NCBI RefSeq assembly: GCF_004211145.1 | Contig: NZ_SEBS01000007.1 | Location: 87,950-151,949, forward strand | Reading direction: 5' to 3' | From: Flavobacterium sp. | Lineage (GTDB): Bacteria > Bacteroidota > Bacteroidia > Flavobacteriales > Flavobacteriaceae | DNA: 64,000 nt | Part shown: positions 1 to 8,649 of the stretch, one piece after another | How the letters are laid out: each line of letters opens with the position of its first letter | Position numbering within the stretch: the first letter of the stretch is position 1 | Notes under the pieces: generated by a model | The model's database searches: none | Seen by the model: only the letters and a program-made list of their open reading frames with translations | Told to the model about the DNA's origin: nothing | Made by a program: the position numbers and the translations under genes

Positions 1-871
1 CCGGTTTCGACGCCGACAAAAAGTAAACCGCGCACAAATCGGCGGCCATGACCAACAACATCAACAGGACGCCATACGCCGGACTGAACTTGTCGGCCAG
101 TCGCGCGCCCGCGAAATTTCCGACGACCATCCCGACGCCTGCGAGAATCAAAATAAACGGAACATCCTCAGCCGCGAAACCGCTGATATCGGTGAGTAAA
201 GGCGCGATATAACTAATCCAGCAGAACAATCCGCCGAACCCGATCGCGGTGATGAAAATGATCAGCCATGCTTCAGTTTTACCAAAAAACTTCAACTGTG
301 TCTTGAGATTACCCGATGCATTTTTCTCGATCTTCGGAAGCATGAAAATCAGACTCACGACCGTAATCACCCCGATGACGGCAATGATCACGAACGTATA
401 ACGCCAACTCATGCTGTGTCCGACATAGGTCCCGAGCGGAACACCCACGACATTTGCGATCGTCAAACCGCTGAACATGATCGCGACGCTTTGGGCTTCC
501 TTTCCCTTTTGCGCCAATCCGCTGGCCACGACCGCTCCGACGCCAAAAAACGCACCGTGCGGCAATCCCGATAAGAATCGAGACACCAACATTAAATTAT
601 AACCCGGAGCGAAAATCGAGATCGCGTTGAACAGCGTAAGCATGATCGCCAGGGCAATCAACATTTTCTTTGGCGGAACATTTCGGCCCGCAATAACTAA
701 TAACGGCGCGCCCACGACAACGCCAAGCGCGTAGGCCGAGATCAAATGTCCGGCCTGCGGAATGCTGATGCCGAGATCGAGCGCGATATCGGGCAACAAT
801 CCCATGACGACAAATTCGGTGATTCCTATGGTAAGTCCGCCCAAAGCAAGCGGAAGAAGACTTGATTTCAT
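1..871 (-). CDS. MFS drug/sugar efflux transporter, AraJ/YdhP type (3' end outside window)
   Basis: About 290 N-terminal codons are present; the C-terminal part runs off the left edge. The protein is a multi-pass inner-membrane secondary transporter of the DHA1 branch of the major facilitator superfamily. The start gives MKSSLLPLALGGLTIGITEF, and the GITEFVVMGLLPDIA segment in helix 1 is typical of AraJ/YdhP-like exporters. A glycine-rich motif C region (GVGAVVASGLA) and a charged central loop before helix 7 are also visible. It is divergently transcribed from the AraC-type regulator at 961, a common pairing of exporter and regulator. The substrate cannot be read from the sequence. Confidence 0.85.
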   Translation of the reverse strand, partial: MKSSLLPLALGGLTIGITEFVVMGLLPDIALDLGISIPQAGHLISAYALGVVVGAPLLVIAGRNVPPKKMLIALAIMLTLFNAISIFAPGYNLMLVSRFLSGLPHGAFFGVGAVVASGLAQKGKEAQSVAIMFSGLTIANVVGVPLGTYVGHSMSWRYTFVIIAVIGVITVVSLIFMLPKIEKNASGNLKTQLKFFGKTEAWLIIFITAIGFGGLFCWISYIAPLLTDISGFAAEDVPFILILAGVGMVVGNFAGARLADKFSPAYGVLLMLLVMAADLCAVYFLSASKP

Positions 872-927
872 GTTGTGTTCCTAAAAATGAAGCGCAAATT
901 TACGTCGGTGGTCGGCCATTAAAGTTG

Positions 928-935
928 TACTTTTG
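928..935 (+). promoter_or_regulatory. Bacteroidota -7 element (TACTTTTG) before the AraC-type gene
   Basis: TACTTTTG matches the TAnnTTTG consensus of the Bacteroidota primary sigma factor. It lies 25 bases before the ATG at 961. No clear -33 TTG is seen at the usual distance. Confidence 0.5.
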
Positions 936-960
936 CGATACATAATTGCAAGAACACGAC

Positions 961-1809
961 ATGCGCAAATTAAATCAATACGATACGCTTTTGCTCGATG
1001 AATTCGAGGAAGAAAAATTCCATTTACCGATGCACAGCCATACGTATTACGAACTGATCTACATCGTGAAAGGCGAAGGCGTGCATCATTTGAACGACAA
1101 TTTGATTCCGTATTCAAGCGGGGATTTGTTCGCGTTGTCGCCCGACGACCATCATTACTTCGACATCCAAAAAAGCACGCATTTCGTGTACATCAAGTTC
1201 ACCGACAGTTATTTCAGTTCCAAGAAACACTTGGCTACCGACGACATGTTGCTGCACACGCCCGAGGATTTCATGCGCGAAAAACTGCTCAAGGAAAGCA
1301 CGCTCAAACTCGACGAACCGTGCCGCAGCATCTTGAAAAACACGGTGCAGAACATCGTTTCGTACAATTGCCGCAAAGATATTTCGGCGTCGCCAATCGT
1401 ATTTTACCAGATCCTTTCGATCTTCGGGCTGCTCAAGGAAGCCATCAAGAACATGGGAATCTCGCCCAAGAATTGCACGTTCGACGACAAGCAGATCATC
1501 GGATACATTCATCAAAACATTTACGAGCCTGAGATGGTCAAGATCAAGGCGATTTCAGCCCATTTCAACATCGCGCAAAGTTATTTCAGCGCGTATTTCA
1601 AACGCAATTTCGGGATTTCGTATCGCGATTACAGCAACAACCTGCGCACGAAGCTCATCGAGAAACGCATCGCGGGTAGAAACATCCCGATAAACCAAAT
1701 CGCCGATGAATTCGGATTCGCCGATAAAAGCCATCTGTCGAACTATTTCAAGAAACACAGAAACGTCAAGCCGAGCGAGTTCAATAAAGTCAAAGCTGCT
1801 CGCAACTGA
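961..1809 (+). CDS. AraC family transcriptional regulator
   Basis: This is a 282-residue regulator with an N-terminal cupin-like sensor domain (HSHTYYELIYIVKGEG near residue 20) and a C-terminal double helix-turn-helix AraC domain (about residues 185-275, ending SHLSNYFKKHRNVKPSEF). A TTG codon at 946 could extend it by five residues, but the ATG at 961 sits better behind the promoter element at 928-935. It is divergent from the MFS exporter and may control it. Its 3' end overlaps the end of the small minus-strand gene by 20 bases. Confidence 0.85.
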   Translation: MRKLNQYDTLLLDEFEEEKFHLPMHSHTYYELIYIVKGEGVHHLNDNLIPYSSGDLFALSPDDHHYFDIQKSTHFVYIKFTDSYFSSKKHLATDDMLLHTPEDFMREKLLKESTLKLDEPCRSILKNTVQNIVSYNCRKDISASPIVFYQILSIFGLLKEAIKNMGISPKNCTFDDKQIIGYIHQNIYEPEMVKIKAISAHFNIAQSYFSAYFKRNFGISYRDYSNNLRTKLIEKRIAGRNIPINQIADEFGFADKSHLSNYFKKHRNVKPSEFNKVKAARN

Positions 1810-2002
1810 AGCCCAGATCGGTCATGCATTGGCTGATGATTCCCGTTTCGGTTTTCTTGATCCCGACCGCCGATAGCAATTTATGTTGATGCATGAGATC
1901 GAAACTGAGTTCTCCCGCATAATAAATCCGTTTGTGGATCAAGCGCGTCAGGATTTCGGCCTGCCTCGTGGTCGTTACGTTTGTCTTGTAGTACGCATTC
2001 AT
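1790..2002 (-). CDS. conserved-looking small hypothetical protein (70 aa)
   Basis: A 70-residue ORF begins 10 bases after the stop of the outer-membrane protein gene and reads in the same direction, so it is probably the last gene of that operon. Its sequence is soluble and mixed alpha-helical, with two cysteines (ISQCMTDLGFSCEQL) at the C-terminus. There is no signal peptide or membrane segment. I do not recognise a family. The operonic position and ordinary amino-acid composition argue that it is real. Confidence 0.55.
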   Translation of the reverse strand: MNAYYKTNVTTTRQAEILTRLIHKRIYYAGELSFDLMHQHKLLSAVGIKKTETGIISQCMTDLGFSCEQL

Positions 2003-2012
2003 AGGGAGTATT

Positions 2013-3254
2013 TTAGTCGTATTTGCGCTTGAGGAACCAAATGTCCTGAAGCACGATATTGAAACTGAACGTATTGTAATTTTCTTTTACTAACGTCTCT
2101 GAAACCGCGCCTCTTTGCCCGAAACCGTACGAAAGGTTGATCATCGAATTCGTCTTTCCCGGAAACGGCAATCCGAGCCCGAAAACGCCCTTGTAATTCG
2201 AAATGCGTTTGTCGTTGACTTCCAGGTAACCGTTGTCCACGTTGAAACCCGCGCGCAGCGAGACGCGGTCGAGATAATTGAAACTCTCCTTATTGCGCCT
2301 GTACTCGAATCCGAAGGCGAGATAATCCTGGTCGACGAATTTCCCGATGTTGTCCTGCATTCCCGTCGCGTTCCAGAACGAGCGCTTGTAGTCGGCGTTT
2401 ATCGCAAGGCTTTTCCCGACCTGAAAATATCCGCCCATCGTGACTTCAAGCGGCAATTTGAAACTGTCGATGGGTTCGTCGGCCGAAACTTCGAGCGTGG
2501 TCTGCACAAGATCGACAATTTTGTAGGCCGTGAGATCTTTCGATCCTTTTATCGAGGCCGGAAGTTTTGCAGTCGCACCGAATGTGATCTCCTTGTTGAG
2601 CACGGCTTGCATGCCCGCGGTAAATCGCAACCCTCGGTAAAAACTCTCCTGGGTCACGGCGAGATAATCGGTGCCGATGGTGGCGAATTCCGTTTCTTCT
2701 ATATTTCCGAATAAATAGTTCATGCCGATCCCGACATTGAAGCGCTCGCTTATCTTCCTGCCGTAGTTCACCGTGAAATTGCTCAGGCCTCCGCTTCCCG
2801 CGACGTCGCTGCTATACGTGTCGTCAGAACCTTCGATGACGCCCGCGATTCCCGTGATATTGTAACCCACATCCGAATACGGAAGCAACGTGATGCCGAC
2901 ACCGTCTTTTTGTGAAAGCGCGAACGCAAGCGCGATGTTCGAGAACGAGAACGTCGTGGCGTTCTGGCTCGCATCGGTGTTGCTGTAATTCGTTTTCTCG
3001 CCTTTGGCGCCAAGGTCGAACATGAAGACTTTTTCAGGAATCGTGGCGTAGGCCGCAGGATTGAGGTTGTTGATTTCAGACGTCATGGGCAACGCGACCC
3101 CGCCCTCGCCGAGCGCATTGGTTTTCCCGGGAGCCGCGTCGTTCAGTCGTCCCAAACCAAACAGCGAATAGGGTGAACTCGTCTGGTTGTTGGTTTGCGA
3201 ATAGGCGCTCGCACCGATAAAGAAAAAAAGTGCGGTCTTAGTCGTAAATCGCAT
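2013..3254 (-). CDS. outer membrane beta-barrel protein
   Basis: This 413-residue protein begins with a signal peptide (MRFTTKTALFFFIGASAYSQ) followed by SSPYSLFGLGRLNDAA and alternating hydrophobic/aromatic strands typical of an outer-membrane barrel. The SPYSxFGxG start is common in Bacteroidota outer-membrane proteins of the FadL/PorV-like group. It overlaps the 3' end of the upstream DUF4270 gene by 17 bases, so the two are translationally coupled and probably act together at the cell envelope. No substrate is indicated. Confidence 0.75.
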   Translation of the reverse strand: MRFTTKTALFFFIGASAYSQTNNQTSSPYSLFGLGRLNDAAPGKTNALGEGGVALPMTSEINNLNPAAYATIPEKVFMFDLGAKGEKTNYSNTDASQNATTFSFSNIALAFALSQKDGVGITLLPYSDVGYNITGIAGVIEGSDDTYSSDVAGSGGLSNFTVNYGRKISERFNVGIGMNYLFGNIEETEFATIGTDYLAVTQESFYRGLRFTAGMQAVLNKEITFGATAKLPASIKGSKDLTAYKIVDLVQTTLEVSADEPIDSFKLPLEVTMGGYFQVGKSLAINADYKRSFWNATGMQDNIGKFVDQDYLAFGFEYRRNKESFNYLDRVSLRAGFNVDNGYLEVNDKRISNYKGVFGLGLPFPGKTNSMINLSYGFGQRGAVSETLVKENYNTFSFNIVLQDIWFLKRKYD

Positions 3255-4548
3255 AAGTAAGTTCGAGTTTGGATTGGTAGTCTGGATTTTTTGGGCCGTT
3301 CAGCACCGTGCGTGTTGCCGTGGTGTTGTAATTCATCGGTAACAATATCAAACCGTAGTTGAGATATTGGGTGCTTGATATCGATTTGTTGAGGAATTCC
3401 GACACGGGAACGATGAGATAGATTTCATTGTATTCAGGGTTTTCGCGATCGATATAAGCCATGACGTTGGCGCCCGACGCGTCCGTAAGCAATCTGAGCA
3501 TCGAGTTGTTTTGGGAAACGATCCCGACGTACATCGAATCAGACGGATACAATTTGTCATTGTAATAGGCCGGATTCACGCGTAACTTCAGGTTGGCCTT
3601 GAAAATCGCGCCTTCGTTGTCGTTGATTTCCTTTATGCTTCGGATCGTGGGGAACGTGATTTTCGTGGCGATTCCGATCCCGCCCTGCACATAACTAAGG
3701 TCTTGCATGGATCCTGAATCTACGTCGTTTTGCTGAAGTCCCAAACCGGAAACCGGCGTCCCTGCACGATTGCCCGTGATTCGGTTGACGTATTTGATCA
3801 CTTCGGCCGCGCTGTTGAGTTTTAAGTCGAGATAATTGTCATCGTCAACATCGCCTTCGATCGAATAATAAATCCGCATGTACGTTCCGCCTGCCGTGTA
3901 TCCGATGATGGAACCGTCGTCGGAATCGGACGGACTTATTTTTATGCCCTTGAAATACTCGGTGAACGATTCGGCATCACTCAATGTGCCGTTCTGCAGT
4001 TTGGTAAAAATATCCTGTCCGAACAAACTCGAAACCGTCGCGGTAATGGAATCCTTGCTGATTCGCGGCAAAAATGTTTTGTTGACAAGCAATTCGCTCG
4101 ACGTTTCGAAGTTTGCGGTGTTGTAATAATACGAAACCCCATTATCGAGGTTGATCGTTTCAGTAAGTTGTCGTACCTCAAGATGCTGTGGAACCAACGT
4201 ATCGTTGTAGAAATAACCATCGTATGCGACGTTGAGGACGATACTGTCAAAGACCGCCGCGTCAGGAATGTAATACGTGGACGGAACGAGCTCGAGGAAC
4301 GCTTCGGACTTTACTTCGCCGAATATCGGATCCACGTAACGCCCGACAAGCAATCGGCTTTCGGAATCATTGATGAGGCTGTCGTATTTGAACGTCGACA
4401 TTTCGATTTGGAACGTGTCGATTTCCACGAGCCGAAGCCCGGTTCCCGTCAAGTCGCCAGAGTCGAGCCAAACGTCGGTATCGCCCGAACAGGAAGCCAA
4501 AAAGGCAAAGGCGATCAGTAAAGAAAAAAGTCTGATGGAGTGAGTCAT
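3238..4548 (-). CDS. DUF4270 family lipoprotein
   Basis: This 436-residue protein has a lipoprotein signal peptide (MTHSIRLFSLLIAFAFLASC) whose lipobox cysteine is at residue 20. It continues with the GLRLVEIDTFQIEMSTFKYDS and GRYVDPIFGEVKSEAFLE segments characteristic of DUF4270. The family is widespread in Bacteroidota, has no established function, and is expected to be anchored in the outer membrane. It is the first gene of a three-gene minus-strand operon with the outer-membrane protein and the 70-residue protein. Confidence 0.85.
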   Translation of the reverse strand: MTHSIRLFSLLIAFAFLASCSGDTDVWLDSGDLTGTGLRLVEIDTFQIEMSTFKYDSLINDSESRLLVGRYVDPIFGEVKSEAFLELVPSTYYIPDAAVFDSIVLNVAYDGYFYNDTLVPQHLEVRQLTETINLDNGVSYYYNTANFETSSELLVNKTFLPRISKDSITATVSSLFGQDIFTKLQNGTLSDAESFTEYFKGIKISPSDSDDGSIIGYTAGGTYMRIYYSIEGDVDDDNYLDLKLNSAAEVIKYVNRITGNRAGTPVSGLGLQQNDVDSGSMQDLSYVQGGIGIATKITFPTIRSIKEINDNEGAIFKANLKLRVNPAYYNDKLYPSDSMYVGIVSQNNSMLRLLTDASGANVMAYIDRENPEYNEIYLIVPVSEFLNKSISSTQYLNYGLILLPMNYNTTATRTVLNGPKNPDYQSKLELTYAIYD

Positions 4549-4553
4549 GGGGC

Positions 4554-4561
4554 CAAAAGTA
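4554..4561 (-). promoter_or_regulatory. -7 element (TACTTTTG on minus strand) for the DUF4270 gene
   Basis: The minus strand reads TACTTTTG only five bases before the ATG at 4548. If this is the -7 box, transcription would start at or next to the start codon, giving a leaderless or almost leaderless mRNA. The -33 box is not clear. Confidence 0.45.
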
Positions 4562-4734
4562 GAAGCGGCATACCTGTCCCGAAAACAATTTCTACAATCG
4601 CCCCTATTTCATAGACAAACGCTTCTGAGGTCGCGACGATCGCCTTCAAAATCCAACCGGCACCGAAAAATGGGTATTTGTCGACGAAATCGCCCCATCG
4701 GTATATTATAATTTACCCGACAATACGCAATGCC

Positions 4735-4742
4735 TAAGTTTG
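4735..4742 (+). promoter_or_regulatory. -7 element (TAAGTTTG) for the kelch lipoprotein gene
   Basis: A perfect TAnnTTTG lies 35 bases before the ATG at 4778. It probably starts the plus-strand operon kelch lipoprotein / DUF4907 / LytS / LytTR. Confidence 0.5.
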
Positions 4743-4777
4743 GCCATATTTCAAACAAACCCTATTTGTAAACACTT

Positions 4778-5755
4778 ATGCTACACAAAAAAAATATTCC
4801 ATTGTATGTCTCGGCTTTGTTATCGCTGCTTTTCTCAGGATGTACCGATGATGAGGAAACCATAAAAGGAAACTGGCTCGTCTCTACCGTTTTCGACGGC
4901 GTGCCGCGTGCAAGCGCCGTGAGTTTCACGATCGGCGATTTTGCATATATGGGAACGGGATATGACGGAGACGTATATCTTACGGATTTCTGGAAATACG
5001 ATATCAACGGTGGTTATTGGACACAGGTTTCCGATTTTCCGGGCACGGCGAGAAGTTCCGCTGTGGCTTTCGCGATCGCTGAGACCGGTTATGTCGGAAC
5101 CGGCTACGATGGAACGTCCGAATTAAGCGATTTCTATAAATACGAAACGGCATCGAACACATGGGCACCGATTTCCGATTTTGGCGGAACGGCAAGACGC
5201 GCGGCCATCGGGTTCGATTCGTCGACCGCGGGTTATGTCGGCACCGGTTTCGACGGCACGAACGACAAGAAAGATTTCTGGCGGTACGAACCGGAAACCG
5301 ATTCATGGGTGGAATTGTTTGGCTTCGGCGGAAACAAGCGTCGTGAAGGCGCGAGTTTTACGATTGGCGACAAAGTGTATTTCGGGACAGGCGCGTCGAA
5401 CAGCATCAACCAAGTCGATTTTTGGGTGTTCGATACGTCGACCGAAATCTGGACACGACTCAAGGATCTCGACGAAAAAAGTTCATATGAGATCGTACGT
5501 GCGAACGCGGCGGCTTTCTCTATCGGAAACTACGGTTACATAAGCGGAGGAAACGGTTACGTGAGCACTTGGGAGTACGATCCGTCAACCGATGTCTGGA
5601 AGAACAAGACCGGTTTTGAAGGAGCGTCGCGATCAGATGCGCTCGCCATCTACAATGGAATTCGAGGTTTCGTATTGCTCGGAAAAAGCGGCAACTATTA
5701 TTTCGACGACATGTACGAGTTCAAGCCACTTGAAAAATATGAAGATGAAGATTAG
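4778..5755 (+). CDS. kelch-repeat lipoprotein
   Basis: This 325-residue protein has a lipoprotein signal peptide with the lipobox LLFSGC (Cys22). The rest consists of about six kelch-like beta-propeller blades with recurring patterns such as GYVGTGYDG, SDFYKYE and NTWAPISDFGGTARR. Such proteins are exposed on the cell surface or in the periplasm and usually bind protein or glycan partners. It is followed by a second small lipoprotein gene and a two-component system, suggesting the operon senses or responds to an envelope signal. No catalytic residues are recognisable. Confidence 0.85.
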   Translation: MLHKKNIPLYVSALLSLLFSGCTDDEETIKGNWLVSTVFDGVPRASAVSFTIGDFAYMGTGYDGDVYLTDFWKYDINGGYWTQVSDFPGTARSSAVAFAIAETGYVGTGYDGTSELSDFYKYETASNTWAPISDFGGTARRAAIGFDSSTAGYVGTGFDGTNDKKDFWRYEPETDSWVELFGFGGNKRREGASFTIGDKVYFGTGASNSINQVDFWVFDTSTEIWTRLKDLDEKSSYEIVRANAAAFSIGNYGYISGGNGYVSTWEYDPSTDVWKNKTGFEGASRSDALAIYNGIRGFVLLGKSGNYYFDDMYEFKPLEKYEDED

Positions 5756-5807
5756 TTTTTATTTGTTCATGGTCGGGCCTTTCGGGGCTCGGCCTTTTTT
5801 CAAATTT

Positions 5808-6107
5808 ATGACATTGTTGACAGTCTCGCTTTTGACGCTGTCGTATATTTCGTGCGAACCGAAACCAAACAACATTTCCGGAAAGGTCCACCAAACGCCC
5901 CACGGATTCGCCTACAGGATTTTCATCGACAATAAGCTCGCGGTGCAACAGGAAACCATCCCCGGAATCAGCGGTACGCGCTATTTCTGCGACAGTTTGG
6001 ACGCCGCGCGGGTTTGTAGGTTCGTGCAGGCGAAAATCGTGAACCGGCAAAATCCATCGGTGACAAAAAAGGAACTCGACGATTTGAAAATCAACACGAA
6101 ATGCTGA
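5808..6107 (+). CDS. DUF4907-type small lipoprotein
   Basis: This is about 99 residues when started at the ATG at 5808, which gives a compact lipoprotein signal peptide (MTLLTVSLLTLSYISC). Earlier in-frame ATGs at 5739, 5745 and 5769 would add an atypical GPFGARPFF segment, so 5808 is preferred. The mature part (GFAYRIFIDNKLAVQQETIPG... F. DSLDAARVC) resembles DUF4907, a short periplasmic domain found beside kelch lipoproteins and LytS kinases in Flavobacteriaceae. The 3' end overlaps the histidine kinase start by seven bases. Confidence 0.7.
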   Translation: MTLLTVSLLTLSYISCEPKPNNISGKVHQTPHGFAYRIFIDNKLAVQQETIPGISGTRYFCDSLDAARVCRFVQAKIVNRQNPSVTKKELDDLKINTKC

Positions 6108-7141
6108 AGAAACTTTACTTTTCGGTAACGCATAAAACCCCGAATTTCCCATTGCATCTAATGCTTTGGGTTATTTTGTTATCGGTGCCTTTCCTGGATC
6201 TGGTCACGAGGCGCGATGATTTCGATCTTTGGCTGTTGTTGCGGTTCTTCATCGCACTCGCGCTTTTTTGTTTCAACTATCTGGTGTTGGTGCCGAAACT
6301 TTTGATCGAACGCAAAGTCGCTTTGTATATGGTGACGATAATTCCGCTCGTATTGGGCTTGTCGTATCTGTCGACGTATTGGACCGACTTCCACGGCCCG
6401 ATGCGCAACCTCCCGCCCGATGGTGACCGACATTTCTTCCCGTCGTTCGTGATGCGCTATCTGCCGGCCTTCGTGACGTTTACGATCCATGCGCTCGCGA
6501 GCACGATGTCGCGTTTGTACATCGAATGGAACAGTGCGAGCAAGATGCAGATGCGCACCCAATCTGAGAAGCGCGCCGCGGAGCTGTTGTTTTTGAAGGC
6601 GCAACTCAATCCGCATTTTTTCTTCAATTCGCTGAACACGATTTTCTCGCTGTCGATCAAGCAATCCAAACAGACGCCCGAGGCCATCATGAACCTGTCG
6701 AACCTCATGCGTTACATGTTGTATGAGACCGATAAGGATGTGGTTCGGCTCGAAGACGATCTGCAGTATCTGAGCGATTACATCGAACTTTCAAAACTCC
6801 GGCTCACGGCAAACAACAAAGTGAATTATGAGATCAATGGCGAACCGGGTTCGATTTTCGTGCCGCCGCTGTTGTTTATCTGTTTCATTGAAAACGCATT
6901 CAAACACGGAACTGCGCCCGCAAAAGACACCGAGATCAACATTAGTTTCGACATCAGCCCGCAACAGATTGGGTTTCGCGTCGAGAATACGATCCACAAG
7001 GAACGCACTGCCGCGACACGATCCGGCGTCGGGCTTGAAAATACGTTGTCGCGCGTGAATTTATATTTTCCCAACCGGAACTTTTTTAGTGCATTCCAAC
7101 TCGACGGACGTTACATCGTAAACCTAATCATCACATTATGA
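6101..7141 (+). CDS. LytS-family sensor histidine kinase
   Basis: This 346-residue protein has four predicted membrane helices in the first 140 residues. A His_kinase domain (PF06580) follows, with phospho-acceptor His172 in LKAQLNPHFFFNSLNTIF. The N-box ENAFKHG and a GVGLENTLSRV G-box complete the ATPase. It lacks a large periplasmic sensor domain, so the signal is probably sensed in or by the membrane, or through the upstream lipoproteins. It overlaps the response regulator start by four bases (ATGA), which implies co-translation. Confidence 0.9.
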   Translation: MLKKLYFSVTHKTPNFPLHLMLWVILLSVPFLDLVTRRDDFDLWLLLRFFIALALFCFNYLVLVPKLLIERKVALYMVTIIPLVLGLSYLSTYWTDFHGPMRNLPPDGDRHFFPSFVMRYLPAFVTFTIHALASTMSRLYIEWNSASKMQMRTQSEKRAAELLFLKAQLNPHFFFNSLNTIFSLSIKQSKQTPEAIMNLSNLMRYMLYETDKDVVRLEDDLQYLSDYIELSKLRLTANNKVNYEINGEPGSIFVPPLLFICFIENAFKHGTAPAKDTEINISFDISPQQIGFRVENTIHKERTAATRSGVGLENTLSRVNLYFPNRNFFSAFQLDGRYIVNLIITL

Positions 7142-7851
7142 GCATCAAAACCGTAATCATCGACGACGAGCCGCTCGCGATCGAAGTCATCAAAAGTTAC
7201 TGCGAATCGCTCCAGGAAATCGAACTGCTCGCGACGTTTTCGAGTCCTGTCGAAGCGATGACGTATATCAATTCGAACGCGGTCGATCTGGTTTTCCTCG
7301 ACATCGAAATGCCACTTTTGAATGGAATGGAACTCGTGGAAACATTACAATACCGGCCGCAGATCGTGTTTACGACGGCCTATCCACAGTTTGCGCTCGA
7401 AGGTTTCGAACTCGACGCCTGCGATTACCTGATCAAGCCGGTTCCGTACAAACGATTTTTGAAAGCGGTGAATAAAGTCAGGAAATTAGTTTCGACCGAA
7501 GCAACGTCAGACGTTATCAAAAACACCGAATCGACTGAAAAACAATACATTTTCATCAAGTCGGAATACGAAAGCCTTAAGATTTTCGCCGACGACATCA
7601 AGTACGTCGAAAGCCTGCGCGATTATCTCAAAATCCATCTGACGAGCGGGAAACACATCTTGACGCTTTCCAATTTCAAGAACCTGATGGACAAGTTACC
7701 CGAGAATACGTTTTTCCGGGTACATAATTCGTACGTCGTGAACATCAGTTACATCAATTCCATACAGCGGAACCGCGTGCTGATTGACAACAACCGGATT
7801 CCGGTGAGCGATACGTATAAGAAGGCGTTTTTTGAGAAGATAAAAATGTGA
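7138..7851 (+). CDS. LytTR-family response regulator
   Basis: This 237-residue regulator has a receiver domain with acidic pair DDE at residues 9-11 and phospho-acceptor Asp55 in DLVFLDIEMP. A C-terminal LytTR DNA-binding domain follows (about 137-235; FFRVHNSYVVNISYINSI). It is the partner of the LytS kinase encoded immediately upstream. LytTR proteins bind paired direct repeats upstream of targets; no such site is identified here. It is a paralogue of the convergent regulator at 7921-8649. Confidence 0.9.
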   Translation: MSIKTVIIDDEPLAIEVIKSYCESLQEIELLATFSSPVEAMTYINSNAVDLVFLDIEMPLLNGMELVETLQYRPQIVFTTAYPQFALEGFELDACDYLIKPVPYKRFLKAVNKVRKLVSTEATSDVIKNTESTEKQYIFIKSEYESLKIFADDIKYVESLRDYLKIHLTSGKHILTLSNFKNLMDKLPENTFFRVHNSYVVNISYINSIQRNRVLIDNNRIPVSDTYKKAFFEKIKM

Positions 7852-7857
7852 CTTTTA

Positions 7858-7932
7858 ATGAATAATTAACAATTGAATCTACCACGAATGGTCACATTAT
7901 TAATTATTAATTATTAATTGTTAATTATCAAT
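7858..7932. repeat. AT-rich TAATTATTAATTATTAATTG repeat between convergent regulators
   Basis: Tandem variants of AATTATTAATT and AATTGTTAATTATCAAT fill the gap between two convergent response-regulator genes. They run into the 3' end of the 7921 gene, supplying its last codons (SIDN) and stop. The same family occurs at 24.76-24.82, 24.87-24.94, 25.07-25.17 and 26.44-26.51 kb. Confidence 0.75.
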
Positions 7933-8649
7933 CGAATTATCCCGCACAAACTCCAAAAACCGCTCCTTATACTGATCGGCAACCGTAATGCGCTCTTTTC
8001 CGATCAAGACCTGACTGCGTTCCACGGCTTCGATCTTGTCGAGCGCGATGATGAAAGACCTGTGGATGCGCATGAATTTGGTTTCGGGTAATTCTTCTTC
8101 GAGCGATTTGAGGCTCATTTTCGTAAGTATCGCTTTCGGGTTTCCCGCGATCCAAATCTTGATGTAATCCTTCAAACCTTCGAAATACAAGACGTCCGAA
8201 AGATTGATTTTTATTTGTTTGTAATCTGACTTGACGAACATGAAATCCGATTCCGGTTTTTCGCTTTTCCGGCTTCGGACGAGCGCAAACCATTCCTTAG
8301 CACGGACGGCCGCCGTATAAAATTCCTCAAAACTGAACGGCTTCATCAAATAATCGAGCGCGTCGGCCTTGAAACCGTCGATCGCATATTCGTTGAACGC
8401 CGTGGTAAAAATAACGCGCGTGTTTTTGGAAAGCGTCTTGGAAAGCTCCAATCCGTTGAGTTCGGGCATTTGTATGTCAAGAAAAACCAGATCTATCGCT
8501 TCGTCTTCGAGAATCTCGAGCGCTTCGAATGCATTCGAACAGGCCGCGCGCAATTCGAGGAAGGGCGTTTTCTTCGCGTAGTTCTCGATGAGTGCGAGCG
8601 CCATCGGTTCGTCGTCCACGACCAGGCATTTTATTTTTTTGTCGCTCAT
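7921..8649 (-). CDS. LytTR-family response regulator (efflux operon)
   Basis: This 242-residue regulator has a receiver domain with phospho-acceptor Asp58 in DLVFLDIQMPELNG and a C-terminal LytTR domain (FMRIHRSFIIALDKIEAVERSQV). It is the last gene of the minus-strand TolC-MacA-ABC-MacB-kinase-regulator operon and overlaps the kinase stop by four bases. It probably controls that efflux operon or envelope genes. The final residues SIDN and the stop codon are made by an intergenic AT repeat, so the natural C-terminus may vary between strains. Confidence 0.9.
   Translation of the reverse strand: MSDKKIKCLVVDDEPMALALIENYAKKTPFLELRAACSNAFEALEILEDEAIDLVFLDIQMPELNGLELSKTLSKNTRVIFTTAFNEYAIDGFKADALDYLMKPFSFEEFYTAAVRAKEWFALVRSRKSEKPESDFMFVKSDYKQIKINLSDVLYFEGLKDYIKIWIAGNPKAILTKMSLKSLEEELPETKFMRIHRSFIIALDKIEAVERSQVLIGKERITVADQYKERFLEFVRDNSIDN

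Noticed and set aside
881..1117. Minus-strand ORF of 78 codons over the AraC start
   Set aside because: It lies over the promoter and start of the AraC gene and has an Arg/Cys-rich composition typical of an antisense shadow.
5774..5806. Terminator between the kelch and DUF4907 genes (GGCC...GGCCTTTTTT)
   Set aside because: The possible stem is only four base pairs and the T run is part of the AT-rich leader before the DUF4907 start.
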